Part shown: one piece after another, positions 54,801 through 64,000 of the stretch
Layout: each line of letters starts with the position of its first letter
How positions within the stretch are numbered: position 1 is the first letter of the stretch
Source of the DNA: Nodosilinea sp. E11
Lineage (GTDB): Bacteria; Cyanobacteriota; Cyanobacteriia; Phormidesmidales; Phormidesmidaceae
DNA length: 64,000 bases
Assembly: GCF_032813545.1 (NCBI RefSeq)
Contig: NZ_CP136520.1
Location: 4,458,001 to 4,522,000 of the forward strand
Reading direction: 5' to 3'
Made by a program: the position numbers and the translations under genes
Notes under the pieces: model-generated
Database searches by the model: none
What the model saw: only the letters and a program-made list of their open reading frames with translations
What the model was told of the DNA's origin: nothing

Positions 54801-55382
54801 ATGGTTGCGTTTGTTGCTACTGGACAGGTGCCTGAAGTCACGTTTAAGACTCGTGTGCGAGATGAGTCAATCGGTGGGTCTAACCCTTACCGTTGGCAAG
54901 ACCTGACCACCCAAGATATCTTCGCTGGCAAGAAAGTTGTGGTGTTCTCTCTGCCCGGTGCCTTCACCCCCACCTGCTCCTCTAACCACCTGCCCCGCTA
55001 CGAAGAGCTGTACGAAGAGTTTAAGGCCCACGGCGTTGACGCCATCGTCTGTGTCTCCGTGAACGATGCCTTTGTGATGTTCCAGTGGGGCCAAAAGGTC
55101 GGCGCTAAGAACGTCTTCTTGCTGCCCGACGGCAATGGTGAATTTACCCGCAAGATGGGCATGCTGGTGGACAAGTCTAACCTGGGCTTTGGCATGCGCT
55201 CCTGGCGTTACTCCATGCTGGCTAACGACGGCAACATCGAGAAAATCTTTGTGGAGCCCGATTTCGGCGACAACTGCCCTATCGACCCCTTTGAAGTCTC
55301 TGACGCCGACACCATGCTGGCTTACCTGAAGGGTACTGAGTCTGCTGGGGTTTCTGAGCCTCGTCTGGCCTTCGTGGGCTAA
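54801..55382 (+). CDS. Type II peroxiredoxin
   Basis: A 193-residue cytosolic thiol peroxidase of the Prx5 type. The peroxidatic Cys59 sits in [16 protein letters not shown], and the family motif [24 protein letters not shown] is present. It would be reduced by glutathione/glutaredoxin or thioredoxin. AGAGG lies before the ATG. It is divergent from perR and probably under its control; a strong terminator follows. Confidence 0.95.
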   Translation: MVAFVATGQVPEVTFKTRVRDESIGGSNPYRWQDLTTQDIFAGKKVVVFSLPGAFTPTCSSNHLPRYEELYEEFKAHGVDAIVCVSVNDAFVMFQWGQKVGAKNVFLLPDGNGEFTRKMGMLVDKSNLGFGMRSWRYSMLANDGNIEKIFVEPDFGDNCPIDPFEVSDADTMLAYLKGTESAGVSEPRLAFVG

Positions 55383-55758
55383 TTGCCCTCTGCCTCACCT
55401 TCGGTGAGTGTTAGGCAAAGGGGGTTCTGGCAATCCCCTTTGCCTTTTTAGATCGGGGGTCGGGCTAGGCAACCGTAGTAGGGTGGGCATTGCCCACCTA
55501 GTCTTAGGGACATGCGTCTAAATAAAGTACATAAAGTACCGAAAGCATTGATCGCTGCAGGGTGCATAACGCTAAGGCGAGGCTCCGCCAACGCGCAGCA
55601 ATGCACCATTAGGAAAGCTGAGGGATGCGATGCGGCTTGATCCATAAAGTCTCTGACAATTCTCATCTCGATCTTCAAAAACCTTCTAGCCTAGAGGTAT
55701 GGCTTTAGCTCTCCCTGTTGCCTAGGCTCCATCGCAGTTCTATCCATCCATCGCCGCC
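55383..55758. other. Intergenic region with terminator and repeats
   Basis: The terminator lies at the left. Then come the core GTAGGGTGGGCATTGCCCACC at 55482-55502 (shared with copies A and B) and a GGTGCAT/ATGCACC pair near 55560-55604. A 76-codon frame on the minus strand has no coding character. The flavoprotein promoter must lie near the right end. Confidence 0.5.
55413..55449 (+). terminator. Rho-independent terminator of the peroxiredoxin gene
   Basis: AGGCAAAGGGG pairs with CCCCTTTGCCT across an 11-base loop and is followed by TTTTT. It lies 30 bp after the stop codon. Confidence 0.9.
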
Positions 55759-56766
55759 ATGAAACTCTCCAGCAAGAATCTTCACGAACGCACCGACCAG
55801 ATCTACGACGCCATTGTTGTTGGTGGCGGCATGGGGGGGTTGTCGGCGGCTATCTATTTAGCCCGCTATGGCCTCAAATGCCTGGTGGTAGAGAAAGGTA
55901 AGGGGCGATCGCTGTGGATGCAGGAAGTCCGCAATGTTGTGGGCGTAGACCCCGATACCCCCGGTCGCGACATGCTTGTCCACGGCGCTAAGCAGGCGGT
56001 GGAGTGGGGGGCCGACTACCTGCGCGGCTTTGTTGAAGACGTGGTTGACGAGGGCGACCATCTGGCGGTGCAGGTCAAGGTGGGTAAAACCAACAGTATT
56101 TACCCCGTGTTTCGCACCAAGTATTTAATTGCGGCCTCCGGCGTGATTGACGTGCTGCCCCAACTCGACGACATGCAAAACGTCTACGATTATGCGGGCT
56201 ATACCCTGCATGTCTGCATGATCTGCGACGGCTTCGACATGTGGGATCAAAAAGCGGTGCTGATCGCGGGCAAAGAGTCACAGATCAACGCGGCCTTTGT
56301 GCTCGACTGGTTCACCCCCTACATTTCAGTGCTCACCCACGGTCTCTGCACCGTCGGCGACGAAATGCGGGCCAAACTGGCCGACTACGGCTATCCCCTC
56401 TACGAAGCGCCGATCGCCAAGCTTTTGGGCGCAAACCACAAACTGAGTGGGGTACAACTGACCGATGGCACCGTGGTCGAAGCCACCACCGGCCTGATCA
56501 ACATGGGCTCGATCTATCACAACCAGTACCTCAAAGGCATCCCCAACCTAGAGTGGGATGGCGAAAACCTGATCACGAATAATATGTGCCAGACCACCCA
56601 CGATCGCATCTTTGCGATCGGCGACCTCAAGCAGGGCATCAACCAGGTGTCGGTGGCTGTGGCCGACGGTACCCTGGCTGCCACCCAAATCTGGCGCACC
56701 ATTCGCCGTGCTAGCCCCCCTCGCAAGTGGGAAGAAAACCGAGTCAAAGAAGCGATCGCCTTCTAA
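55759..56766 (+). CDS. Thioredoxin-reductase-like flavoprotein without NADPH motif (DDOR-like)
   Basis: A 335-residue FAD protein. The FAD-binding GGGMGGLSAA is at 22-31 and the redox pair CMIC at 153-156, the place of CATC in thioredoxin reductase. Where a true reductase has GGGDSAxE for NADPH, this one reads AGKESQINAA (170-179), so pyridine-nucleotide binding looks lost. The C-terminal FAD motif is FAIGDLKQGINQVSVAVADG. This matches cyanobacterial disulfide oxidoreductases that do not use NADPH, described as DDOR. The electron partner is unknown. It follows the peroxiredoxin but has its own spacer. Confidence 0.82.
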   Translation: MKLSSKNLHERTDQIYDAIVVGGGMGGLSAAIYLARYGLKCLVVEKGKGRSLWMQEVRNVVGVDPDTPGRDMLVHGAKQAVEWGADYLRGFVEDVVDEGDHLAVQVKVGKTNSIYPVFRTKYLIAASGVIDVLPQLDDMQNVYDYAGYTLHVCMICDGFDMWDQKAVLIAGKESQINAAFVLDWFTPYISVLTHGLCTVGDEMRAKLADYGYPLYEAPIAKLLGANHKLSGVQLTDGTVVEATTGLINMGSIYHNQYLKGIPNLEWDGENLITNNMCQTTHDRIFAIGDLKQGINQVSVAVADGTLAATQIWRTIRRASPPRKWEENRVKEAIAF

Positions 56767-56802
56767 GCCCTGTTGGGGTCAATTGGCTCAATGTCAGCTC
56801 TG

Positions 56803-56840
56803 GCAAAAGCCCATCGGTAGTTGAACTGATGGGCTTTTGC
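56803..56840. terminator. Bidirectional-looking terminator after the flavoprotein
   Basis: GCAAAAGCCCATC pairs perfectly with GATGGGCTTTTGC across a 12-base loop. A and T tracts within the stem ends fit a Rho-independent terminator; it lies 36 bp after the stop. Confidence 0.85.
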
Positions 56841-56883
56841 TATGCGATCGCGGCTGCAAACAGCCCAAACTACCAGCTATAGC

Positions 56884-56986
56884 TATAGCTGTAGCCAGTC
56901 TGGTTGAGACATTTTCTCAAGAACGTTTGAATGTTCAAACGTTCTTGAGGTTTTTGAATGTCCTAACCCAGGTGGCTATGGCTATA
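56884..56986. mobile_element. Palindromic MITE, copy 2 (103 bp)
   Basis: Same ends as copies 1 and 3: TATAGCTGTAGCCAGTC on the left, GGTGGCTATGGCTATA on the right. The centre is a perfect palindrome, CTCAAGAACGTTTGAA and its complement around TG. It lies between the flavoprotein terminator and nrtS. Confidence 0.8.
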
Positions 56987-57060
56987 TAAATGGTTGCAGA
57001 ATCTTAATCAGCCAATGGTATAACGATCTTGACTGCACGATAAAGGTTAAGGACTAAAGT

Positions 57061-57285
57061 ATGGACGCAGTAAACGGCTACCTAAAAGCATTGGTAACGC
57101 CGCATTTAGCCAGTCGTGCCCTACGAGTTGCCGGTGTTATTGGTACGCTACTTTTTGCCATTAATCACGGCCCGGCCTTGCGTTCTGGCACCATGACCCC
57201 GTCTCGCTGGATCTCTGCCGGGCTGACTTATTTGGTGCCCTATGCTGTCAGCATTCATGGGCAGTTTGTGGGGCGATCGGATTAG
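57061..57285 (+). CDS. nrtS: Nitrate/nitrite transporter NrtS family protein
   Basis: A 74-residue protein with two membrane segments (about 20-38 and 50-68). The stretch ALRVAGVIGTLLFAINHGPAL...WISAGLTYLVPYAVS is the NrtS signature. NrtS proteins, first described in cyanobacteria, move nitrate and nitrite, in some species as a pair NrtS1/NrtS2; only one copy is here. The ATG at 57061 follows AAGGACTAAAGT. It lies between MITE copies 2 and 3. Confidence 0.88.
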   Translation: MDAVNGYLKALVTPHLASRALRVAGVIGTLLFAINHGPALRSGTMTPSRWISAGLTYLVPYAVSIHGQFVGRSD

Positions 57286-57362
57286 AGCATCCTAAGCTTG
57301 CGTCAGATCAGGTTCGCTGAAGAGACTGCGCACAAACTACATAAATTGGGAAAAGAAATCGT

Positions 57363-57965
57363 ATGTACAAAGTTTTTGGAGATATGCTGTCAGGCAATTG
57401 CTACAAAATCAAACTGTTAATGCAGTTTCTTGGTATTGAGCATGAATGGGTTCACATCGACATTCTTGCTGGTGAAACTCACACTGAAGAATTCAAACAA
57501 ATAAATCCCAATGCGAGAATACCCGTCATTCAACTAGCTGACGGCAAATATCTTTGGGAATCTAATGCAATTTTGAATTACTTGGCAGAAGACACTCTAT
57601 TTCTGCCCCAAGAAAACTATAGAAAATCTCAGGTCTTGCAGTGGCAGTTTTTTGAACAATACAGCCATGAGCCTTACATTGCAACGGCCAGATACATCAA
57701 TAAATACCTAGGATTACCCAAAGAGCGAGCAGCAGAATACCATGCCAAGCAGGCCGGTGGCCATAAAGCACTGTCCGTCATGGAGCAACACCTGGCTGAA
57801 AATAAATTTTTTGTTGGTGATACGGTAACTATCGCTGATATCAGCTTATACGCCTATACCCATGTAGCCGATGAGGGTGGATTTGATCTGTCTGAATACG
57901 TGAATATTCAGCGATGGTTTAGAGACTTTGAGCATATTTCTGGTTACATAAAAATGGCAAGGTAA
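57363..57965 (+). CDS. Glutathione S-transferase family protein
   Basis: A 200-residue protein with an N-terminal thioredoxin-like domain (YKVFGDMLSGNCYKIKLLMQFL; the glutathione contacts NARIPVIQL and WESNAIL) and an all-helical C-terminal domain with the N-capping VTIADISLYAY. A Ser/Asn-Cys near residue 10-13 may be catalytic. The substrate is unknown. The gene is clearly AT-richer than its neighbours, a sign of recent transfer. The IS element starts 37 bp after the stop. Confidence 0.9.
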   Translation: MYKVFGDMLSGNCYKIKLLMQFLGIEHEWVHIDILAGETHTEEFKQINPNARIPVIQLADGKYLWESNAILNYLAEDTLFLPQENYRKSQVLQWQFFEQYSHEPYIATARYINKYLGLPKERAAEYHAKQAGGHKALSVMEQHLAENKFFVGDTVTIADISLYAYTHVADEGGFDLSEYVNIQRWFRDFEHISGYIKMAR

Positions 57966-58069
57966 AGCAAAAAAACTTGACTTGCTCTATGGTTGCCTAC
58001 TTAGGGCTTCCTGAAAAAGGCTAAGAGGCTTGTAGGTTGGAGTGTTCAGAGTGGATCCGAGGTGATAAA

Positions 58070-58109
58070 GTGCAAGGAAAATCGCCCGATAGGGCCAAAA
58101 CCCTTGCAC
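58070..58109 (+). promoter_or_regulatory. Hairpin upstream of the transposase start
   Basis: GTGCAAGG (58070-58077) pairs with CCTTGCAC (58102-58109), ten bases before the transposase ATG. Such a hairpin could hold the start region closed when the IS is read through from outside. Confidence 0.45.
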
Positions 58110-58119
58110 CTGATTGCCG

Positions 58120-59733
58120 ATGTACCGCCGTCTTAGCCCAGGCCAACTGAGTTTTGAAGACTTCTATTTGCCGTTTGGGGGCAAACTCTCCGGTGAGAAC
58201 CGCTGGGTGAAACTGGCGGAACTTATCCCCTGGGAGGCCTTTGAATCGAGTTATGCCGAGCAGTTCAGCGAGAGCCAAGGAGCCCCAGCCAAATCGTTTC
58301 GCATAGCATTGGGCGCACTGATTATCAAAGAACGGCTGGGCACGACTGACGCCGAGACGGTAGAGCAGATCCGCGAGAACCCGTATTTGCAATACTTTCT
58401 GGGATTCCATGAGTACAGCGACCAGGCCCCGTTTGAGGCCTCAATGCTGAGCCACTTTCGGCAGCGATTGAGTCTGGAGTTGGTCAATCAAGTGAATGCT
58501 CGAATCGTCGAGGACGCGTTGGCGGCTGAGCGGGCTACGCCTGCGGTCCAGCCCGGCGAGACGGCCGCCGAAAGCCGTGCCTCGCAGACCCCAGTTAAGG
58601 CGTCATCAGCCTCTGAGCCGTCCTCATCAAACGAGTCAGATGATGAGGATGAGCCACCACCACCGAATCAGGGCCAACTGATACTTGATGCCAGTGTGGC
58701 TCCGGCTGATATTCACTATCCCACTGACCTGCATCTGCTCAATGCGGCCCGAGCCAGCAGTGAACGCATTCTCGACTATCTCTATGACGCGATAGCACAA
58801 CCGAGGATGCGCAAACCCCGGACCTACCGGCAGCAGGCGCGTCGCGCCTATCTCAAGGTGGCGAAACAACGCCGCGCCACTCGACGACACATCCGGAAGG
58901 CTATCGGTCAACAACTGCGCTACCTACGCCGCAACTTGGGCCATATCCGACGGTTGGTGTCAGGTGGGGCACCCTTAAGTGTCTTGCCTCGCTTTTGGTA
59001 CCGACGTCTGCTGGTGATTCAGGAGGTCTATCGGCAACAGTGGCATCTCTATCAACACCGGCAACGGCGTATTGAGCACCGCATTGTCAGTTTGGCTCAG
59101 CCCCATGTGCGCCCTATTGTCCGGGGTAAAGCCGGAACTCCGGTCGAATTTGGGGCCAAAATTTCGATAAGCTGCGTATCGGGCTACTGTTCCCTTGACC
59201 GCCTCGATTGGGAGGCGTATCACGAAGCCGCTGACTTACCCCGCCAGGTGGAGCAGTACAAGGCTCGCCACGGCTATTATCCTGAATCAGTCCATGCCGA
59301 CGCGATCTATCGCACTCGTGTCAATCGCAGTTGGTGCAAGGCCCACGGCATTCGCCTCAGTGGTCCACCCTTAGGACGACCGAAGGCAGGGGCGAGAGCT
59401 GAGGTGGACCGGCAAGCTCAAGCCGATGCCAAGATTCGCAATGCCGTCGAAGGCAAGTTTGGCCAGGGCAAGCGGCGGTTCAGTTTGGCTCGGGTCATGG
59501 CTAAGTTGGCCCCTAGCGCTGAAACCGCTATTGCCATTACCTTTCTGGTGATGAACCTGGAGCGCCGTCTCCAGGCGTTGAGACTCCTTTTTATCGCTAT
59601 CTTGGCGGCCGTTGTCTCGCCAAGGGGACGTCGAAACCGGGGGCGATCTCGTTGGATTGACTCAGCTACCAGGGGGTGGCTGAGTCTTCTCGCTCAGGCA
59701 ACCCCATCGCAGCTCTGTTACCCAAATTGCTGA
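58120..59733 (+). CDS. IS1182/IS5-like DDE transposase
   Basis: A 537-residue transposase. The N-terminal InsH-type domain reads LSFEDFYLPFGGKLSGENRWVKLAELIPW and LRQRLSLELVNQVN-like. An acidic linker (about 165-185, SNESDDEDEPPPP) precedes the catalytic part, which opens LILDASVAPADIHYPTDLHLL with the first Asp; later blocks are YPESVHADAIY and the Glu/Arg-rich C-terminus with EGKFGQGKRRFSL. I choose ATG 58120 (MYRRLSPGQL) over the TTG at 58114. The frame is intact. Confidence 0.93.
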   Translation: MYRRLSPGQLSFEDFYLPFGGKLSGENRWVKLAELIPWEAFESSYAEQFSESQGAPAKSFRIALGALIIKERLGTTDAETVEQIRENPYLQYFLGFHEYSDQAPFEASMLSHFRQRLSLELVNQVNARIVEDALAAERATPAVQPGETAAESRASQTPVKASSASEPSSSNESDDEDEPPPPNQGQLILDASVAPADIHYPTDLHLLNAARASSERILDYLYDAIAQPRMRKPRTYRQQARRAYLKVAKQRRATRRHIRKAIGQQLRYLRRNLGHIRRLVSGGAPLSVLPRFWYRRLLVIQEVYRQQWHLYQHRQRRIEHRIVSLAQPHVRPIVRGKAGTPVEFGAKISISCVSGYCSLDRLDWEAYHEAADLPRQVEQYKARHGYYPESVHADAIYRTRVNRSWCKAHGIRLSGPPLGRPKAGARAEVDRQAQADAKIRNAVEGKFGQGKRRFSLARVMAKLAPSAETAIAITFLVMNLERRLQALRLLFIAILAAVVSPRGRRNRGRSRWIDSATRGWLSLLAQATPSQLCYPNC

Positions 59734-59782
59734 TTTTTTCAGCAAGCCCTACTTAACAAGTTTGGCATCAAGGCCAAACGCC

Positions 59783-59820
59783 GAGAGCGACGTTTTAAGC
59801 TTAGATAAAACGCCGCTCTC
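59783..59820. terminator. Hairpin, possible displaced terminator
   Basis: GAGAGCG...CGTTTT pairs with AAAACG...CGCTCTC. It lies just outside the right end of the IS, so before the insertion it would have followed the glutathione transferase gene by about 70 bp and may have been its terminator. Confidence 0.5.
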
Positions 59821-59873
59821 ATGTTTATGTCAAGTCCGATTCATTAACCACCGGAAAACGCATTTCCTGTCAA

Positions 59874-59937
59874 CCCCCGATTCCACTGGGCGAACGGCGG
59901 TAAGGCCTCTGGCCAGGCTATGCCAACGCCCCTACAG
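59874..59937. repeat. Dispersed repeat, GCCTCTGGC family, copy 2
   Basis: Same order of blocks as 49489-49550: CCCCCGATTC, GCCTCTGGCCAGGCTATGCC, AACGCCCCTAC. The two copies are about 10 kb apart. Confidence 0.5.
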
Positions 59938-60074
59938 GTTGATCGGTGGGATATCGGGGGTATGAAACGCGGATTCGGTATTAGGAGCACTTAAGCGCAT
60001 TTGATATTAATCCTGACGTTTAGCAGGCTTCAGATTTTCCGCAGATTAACCTAATTTCGACCTGTGGCCATTGG

Positions 60075-60178
60075 TATAGCTGTAGTCAGTCCAGTTAAGA
60101 CATGCCTCCTAAGAACGTTTGAACGTTCGAACGTTTCTAGGGTTTCTGGATGTCCTAACCCAAGTGACTATGGCTATA
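60075..60178. mobile_element. Palindromic MITE, copy 3 (104 bp)
   Basis: Begins TATAGCTGTAGTCAGTCC, ends AGTGACTATGGCTATA, same orientation as copies 1 and 2. The centre is AAGAACGTTTGAACGTTCGA. It lies 18 bp after the katG stop on the other strand and could act as its terminator. Confidence 0.8.
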
Positions 60179-60196
60179 ACTCAGTTGACGTTGTGC

Positions 60197-62587
<2,391 letters not shown>

Positions 62588-62616
62588 TTATTTCTTCTCG
62601 GAGTGACGGATTTTTC

Positions 62617-63177
62617 TTAGGCAGAAAGTATCGTCTGCCACATCTGCATGAGTACAGTAGTCTGCTTGGGTTGCTGGGCTGCTGGGTTGATATAGTTCAA
62701 CATGGTTTGGGCGTTAGAAACGACGGGGATCGCCTCAAAAATCTCGGGTTCTACAAACATTTTTTCAACCACGCCGTCTTTGACCAGCATGGAGTAGCGC
62801 CGCGAGCGGTATCCCATGCCTTTGTCAGCCAGGTTCACTAGCATCCCCAGGTTGCGGGTAAACTCACCTGTCACATCAGGGATAAAACGCACCTGATCGG
62901 CTCCTTCGTCTTGAGCCCAAGTTGCCAGCGAAAACGGATCGTTGACCGAAATGCACAAAATATCATCGATACCGTTGGCTCGAAATGCTTCGGCATACTC
63001 GTTGTAGCCTAACAGTTGAATGGGAGAGTAGGGGCAGGTAAATGCTCCCGGCACTGCAAACGCTACCACAGTTTTATGATCAAAGAGATCGGTGGTAGAC
63101 AGGTCATACCCACCCACCTTTCCCACCATTCGAAAGATCACTTGAGGGACACGCTGGCCCTCTTGATTAAACAACAT
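62617..63177 (-). CDS. Type II peroxiredoxin-like protein with displaced cysteine
   Basis: A 186-residue protein of the Prx5 fold: AFAVPGAF, then a conserved FTRNLGMLVNLADKGMGYRSRRYSML block that aligns with the peroxiredoxin at 54801. Where that one has PGAFTPTC, this one reads PGAFTCPY (43-50): Cys48 lies two residues early and Tyr50 takes the peroxidatic place. The reading frame around it is clean. Another Cys is near 75. It could be a peroxidase with altered geometry, or a non-peroxidase relative. AAGGAG is eight bases before the ATG. It is upstream of katG on the same strand, so a peroxide response is likely. Confidence 0.88.
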   Translation of the reverse strand: MLFNQEGQRVPQVIFRMVGKVGGYDLSTTDLFDHKTVVAFAVPGAFTCPYSPIQLLGYNEYAEAFRANGIDDILCISVNDPFSLATWAQDEGADQVRFIPDVTGEFTRNLGMLVNLADKGMGYRSRRYSMLVKDGVVEKMFVEPEIFEAIPVVSNAQTMLNYINPAAQQPKQTTVLMQMWQTILSA

Positions 63178-63669
63178 TGGCTCAGCTCCTTACTCGCATT
63201 CAACATCAGTTAGTTCTCGGCTTATTTATAGCGTTGCACCCAGGGACAACCCGACTCGATTTGCCCCAATAAATCGGGGGTTACAAAGCGTTGTCAAAGC
63301 TCAGGAACTCAAGCAGATATTAAGTTGTATTCACTACGAGTTGATATGTTGAAAGCTTAATCAATCAAACCCGCTGCTGTGCGCCAGCCATAAAAGTGTT
63401 TTGCAACATGTAATATCTCTACAAAATGAAATCTGTCGCTAGATGCAGGCTTAAAACAGTATTTTCTGCATTCTTAGCCACCGATCGCATGGGATGCCCG
63501 GCTGAATCCACCGCCGATCGCACCTTGACTTTGCTAGAGGGCCATAGTTCTTTAGGTGTCAGTCTTCTTTAACTAAGGTTAAAACGTATCTTGCGATACA
63601 CTTTTCGATCGCTCAATTTGATCTGATCAGTAGGACACTTGCCCTACCCTGCCCCAGGAGCGATTACCG
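63178..63669. other. Intergenic region, no gene seen
   Basis: A divergent spacer of 492 bp between the peroxiredoxin-katG unit and the second glgP. Both promoters must lie here. No frame, RNA or clear operator was recognised. Confidence 0.45.
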
Positions 63670-64000
63670 ATGGATACTCCTTCCCCCGTAGACGTGGCCG
63701 TATCCACTGCCCTGGCCAAAGAGCGCACTGCCACCGACATCGAGAGCATTAAGCGGACGTTTCTCAACAATCTGTTTTATGTGCAGGGCAAGCCGGTGTC
63801 GCTGGCCACCCAGCACGACTATTACATGGCCCTGGCCTACCTGGTGCGCGATCGCATGCTGCACCGCTGGAATGGCACCGCCGAGAGCTATACCCAGCAC
63901 CGCGCCCGCACGGTCTGCTACCTGTCGGCGGAGTTTTTGATGGGGCCACACCTGGGCAACAACTTGATCAACATGGGCATCTACGAGCCGGTGAAGCAGG
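63670..64000 (+). CDS. glgP: Glycogen/starch phosphorylase, N-terminal part (cut by window end)
   Basis: The first 110 residues of a long-form GT35 phosphorylase. After a leader starting MDTPSPVDVAVSTAL the sequence DYYMALAYLVRDRMLHRW and RTVCYLSAEFLMGPHLGNNLIN is the family's N-terminal signature. The gene continues beyond position 64000. Cyanobacteria often have two glgP genes; the other here is at 27383-29599 and belongs to a different subfamily. Confidence 0.93.
   Translation, partial: MDTPSPVDVAVSTALAKERTATDIESIKRTFLNNLFYVQGKPVSLATQHDYYMALAYLVRDRMLHRWNGTAESYTQHRARTVCYLSAEFLMGPHLGNNLINMGIYEPVKQ

Larger units (their letters stand above)
58003..59750 (+). mobile_element. Complete IS1182/IS5-like insertion sequence (1748 bp)
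   Basis: The left end AGGGCTTCCTGAAAAA and the right end, read inward as AGGGCTTGCTGAAAAA, match at 15 of 16 positions. ACTT flanks both sides. One transposase gene fills the element and its stop lies in the right inverted repeat. Intact ends and frame suggest recent, possibly active insertion. Confidence 0.9.
57999..59754. repeat. 4-bp target duplication of the IS element
   Basis: ACTT stands at 57999-58002 immediately left of the IS and again at 59751-59754 immediately right of it. This is the direct repeat left by transposition. Confidence 0.75.
59734..60196. other. Intergenic region after the IS, with repeats
   Basis: Contains the right end of the IS, a hairpin at 59783-59820, a repeat at 59874-59937 and MITE copy 3 at 60075-60178. 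A short frame at 59762-59965 overlaps these repeats and is not accepted as a gene. Confidence 0.5.

Noticed and set aside
55448-55678. 76-codon minus-strand frame after the peroxiredoxin terminator
   Set aside because: Covers dispersed palindromic repeats; the translation has no domain character.
59762-59965. 67-codon frame right of the IS
   Set aside because: Lies over a hairpin and the GCCTCTGGC repeat; no ribosome site.

Overview
The window is chromosomal DNA of a cyanobacterium. It carries phycobilisome gene apcF, three tiny cytochrome b6f subunit genes (petG, petN, petM), ycf39, a cyanobacterial AgrE arginine dihydrolase, nrtS and many copies of the HIP1 octamer GCGATCGC. The gene content and moderately high G+C fit a filamentous non-heterocystous lineage of the Leptolyngbya/Nodosilinea kind, but that placement is inference. 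Genes are mostly housekeeping, on both strands, in short operons or alone. No rRNA, tRNA, CRISPR array or prophage was seen.

Layout. 0.5-2.7 kb: an AT-richer exopolysaccharide chain-length/BY-kinase gene. 3-7.6 kb: lumenal pentapeptide protein, arylamine N-acetyltransferase, cysS, and a J-like/HExxH membrane protein. 8-11.7 kb: response-regulator diguanylate cyclase, cobB and two small or secreted unknowns. 12.4-16.5 kb: petG, a FGGY sugar kinase, apcF and glnA. 17-21 kb: stress protein, aldo/keto reductase, peroxiredoxin Q. 20-23 kb: polyamine genes (fused speD-speE, then an agmatinase-family gene) with a PIN toxin-antitoxin pair between them. 23-25.8 kb: petN, rsmB and small genes. 25.8-35 kb: M15 peptidase with repeats, glgP plus a Tab2-like gene, agrE, SH3/peptidoglycan-binding protein, NfeD-like protein. 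35.5-41.3 kb: NAD genes pncB-nadD-nrtR, an orphan DNA methyltransferase, nadE. 41-43 kb: ABC-2 exporter. 43.3-47 kb: a 1241-residue STAND ATPase with 14 WD40 blades. 47-53.9 kb: tex, an ABC-class ATPase, pdxA, petM-ycf39. 53.9-57 kb: perR divergent from a type II peroxiredoxin, then a thioredoxin-reductase-like flavoprotein. 57-60 kb: nrtS, an AT-rich glutathione transferase and an intact IS element, bracketed by two copies of a palindromic MITE. 60-63 kb: a peroxiredoxin with a displaced cysteine followed by katG. The window ends inside a second glgP.

Themes. Nitrogen and arginine use (glnA, agrE, speDE, speB, nrtS), peroxide defence (perR, two type II peroxiredoxins, peroxiredoxin Q, katG, GST, flavoprotein), NAD supply under a likely NrtR repressor, glycogen breakdown (two phosphorylases) and assembly of photosynthetic complexes (b6f subunits, ycf39, Tab2-like). 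The least explained items are the STAND/WD40 protein, the peroxiredoxin with Tyr at the peroxidatic position, the flavoprotein without an NADPH site, and several families of palindromic intergenic repeats.
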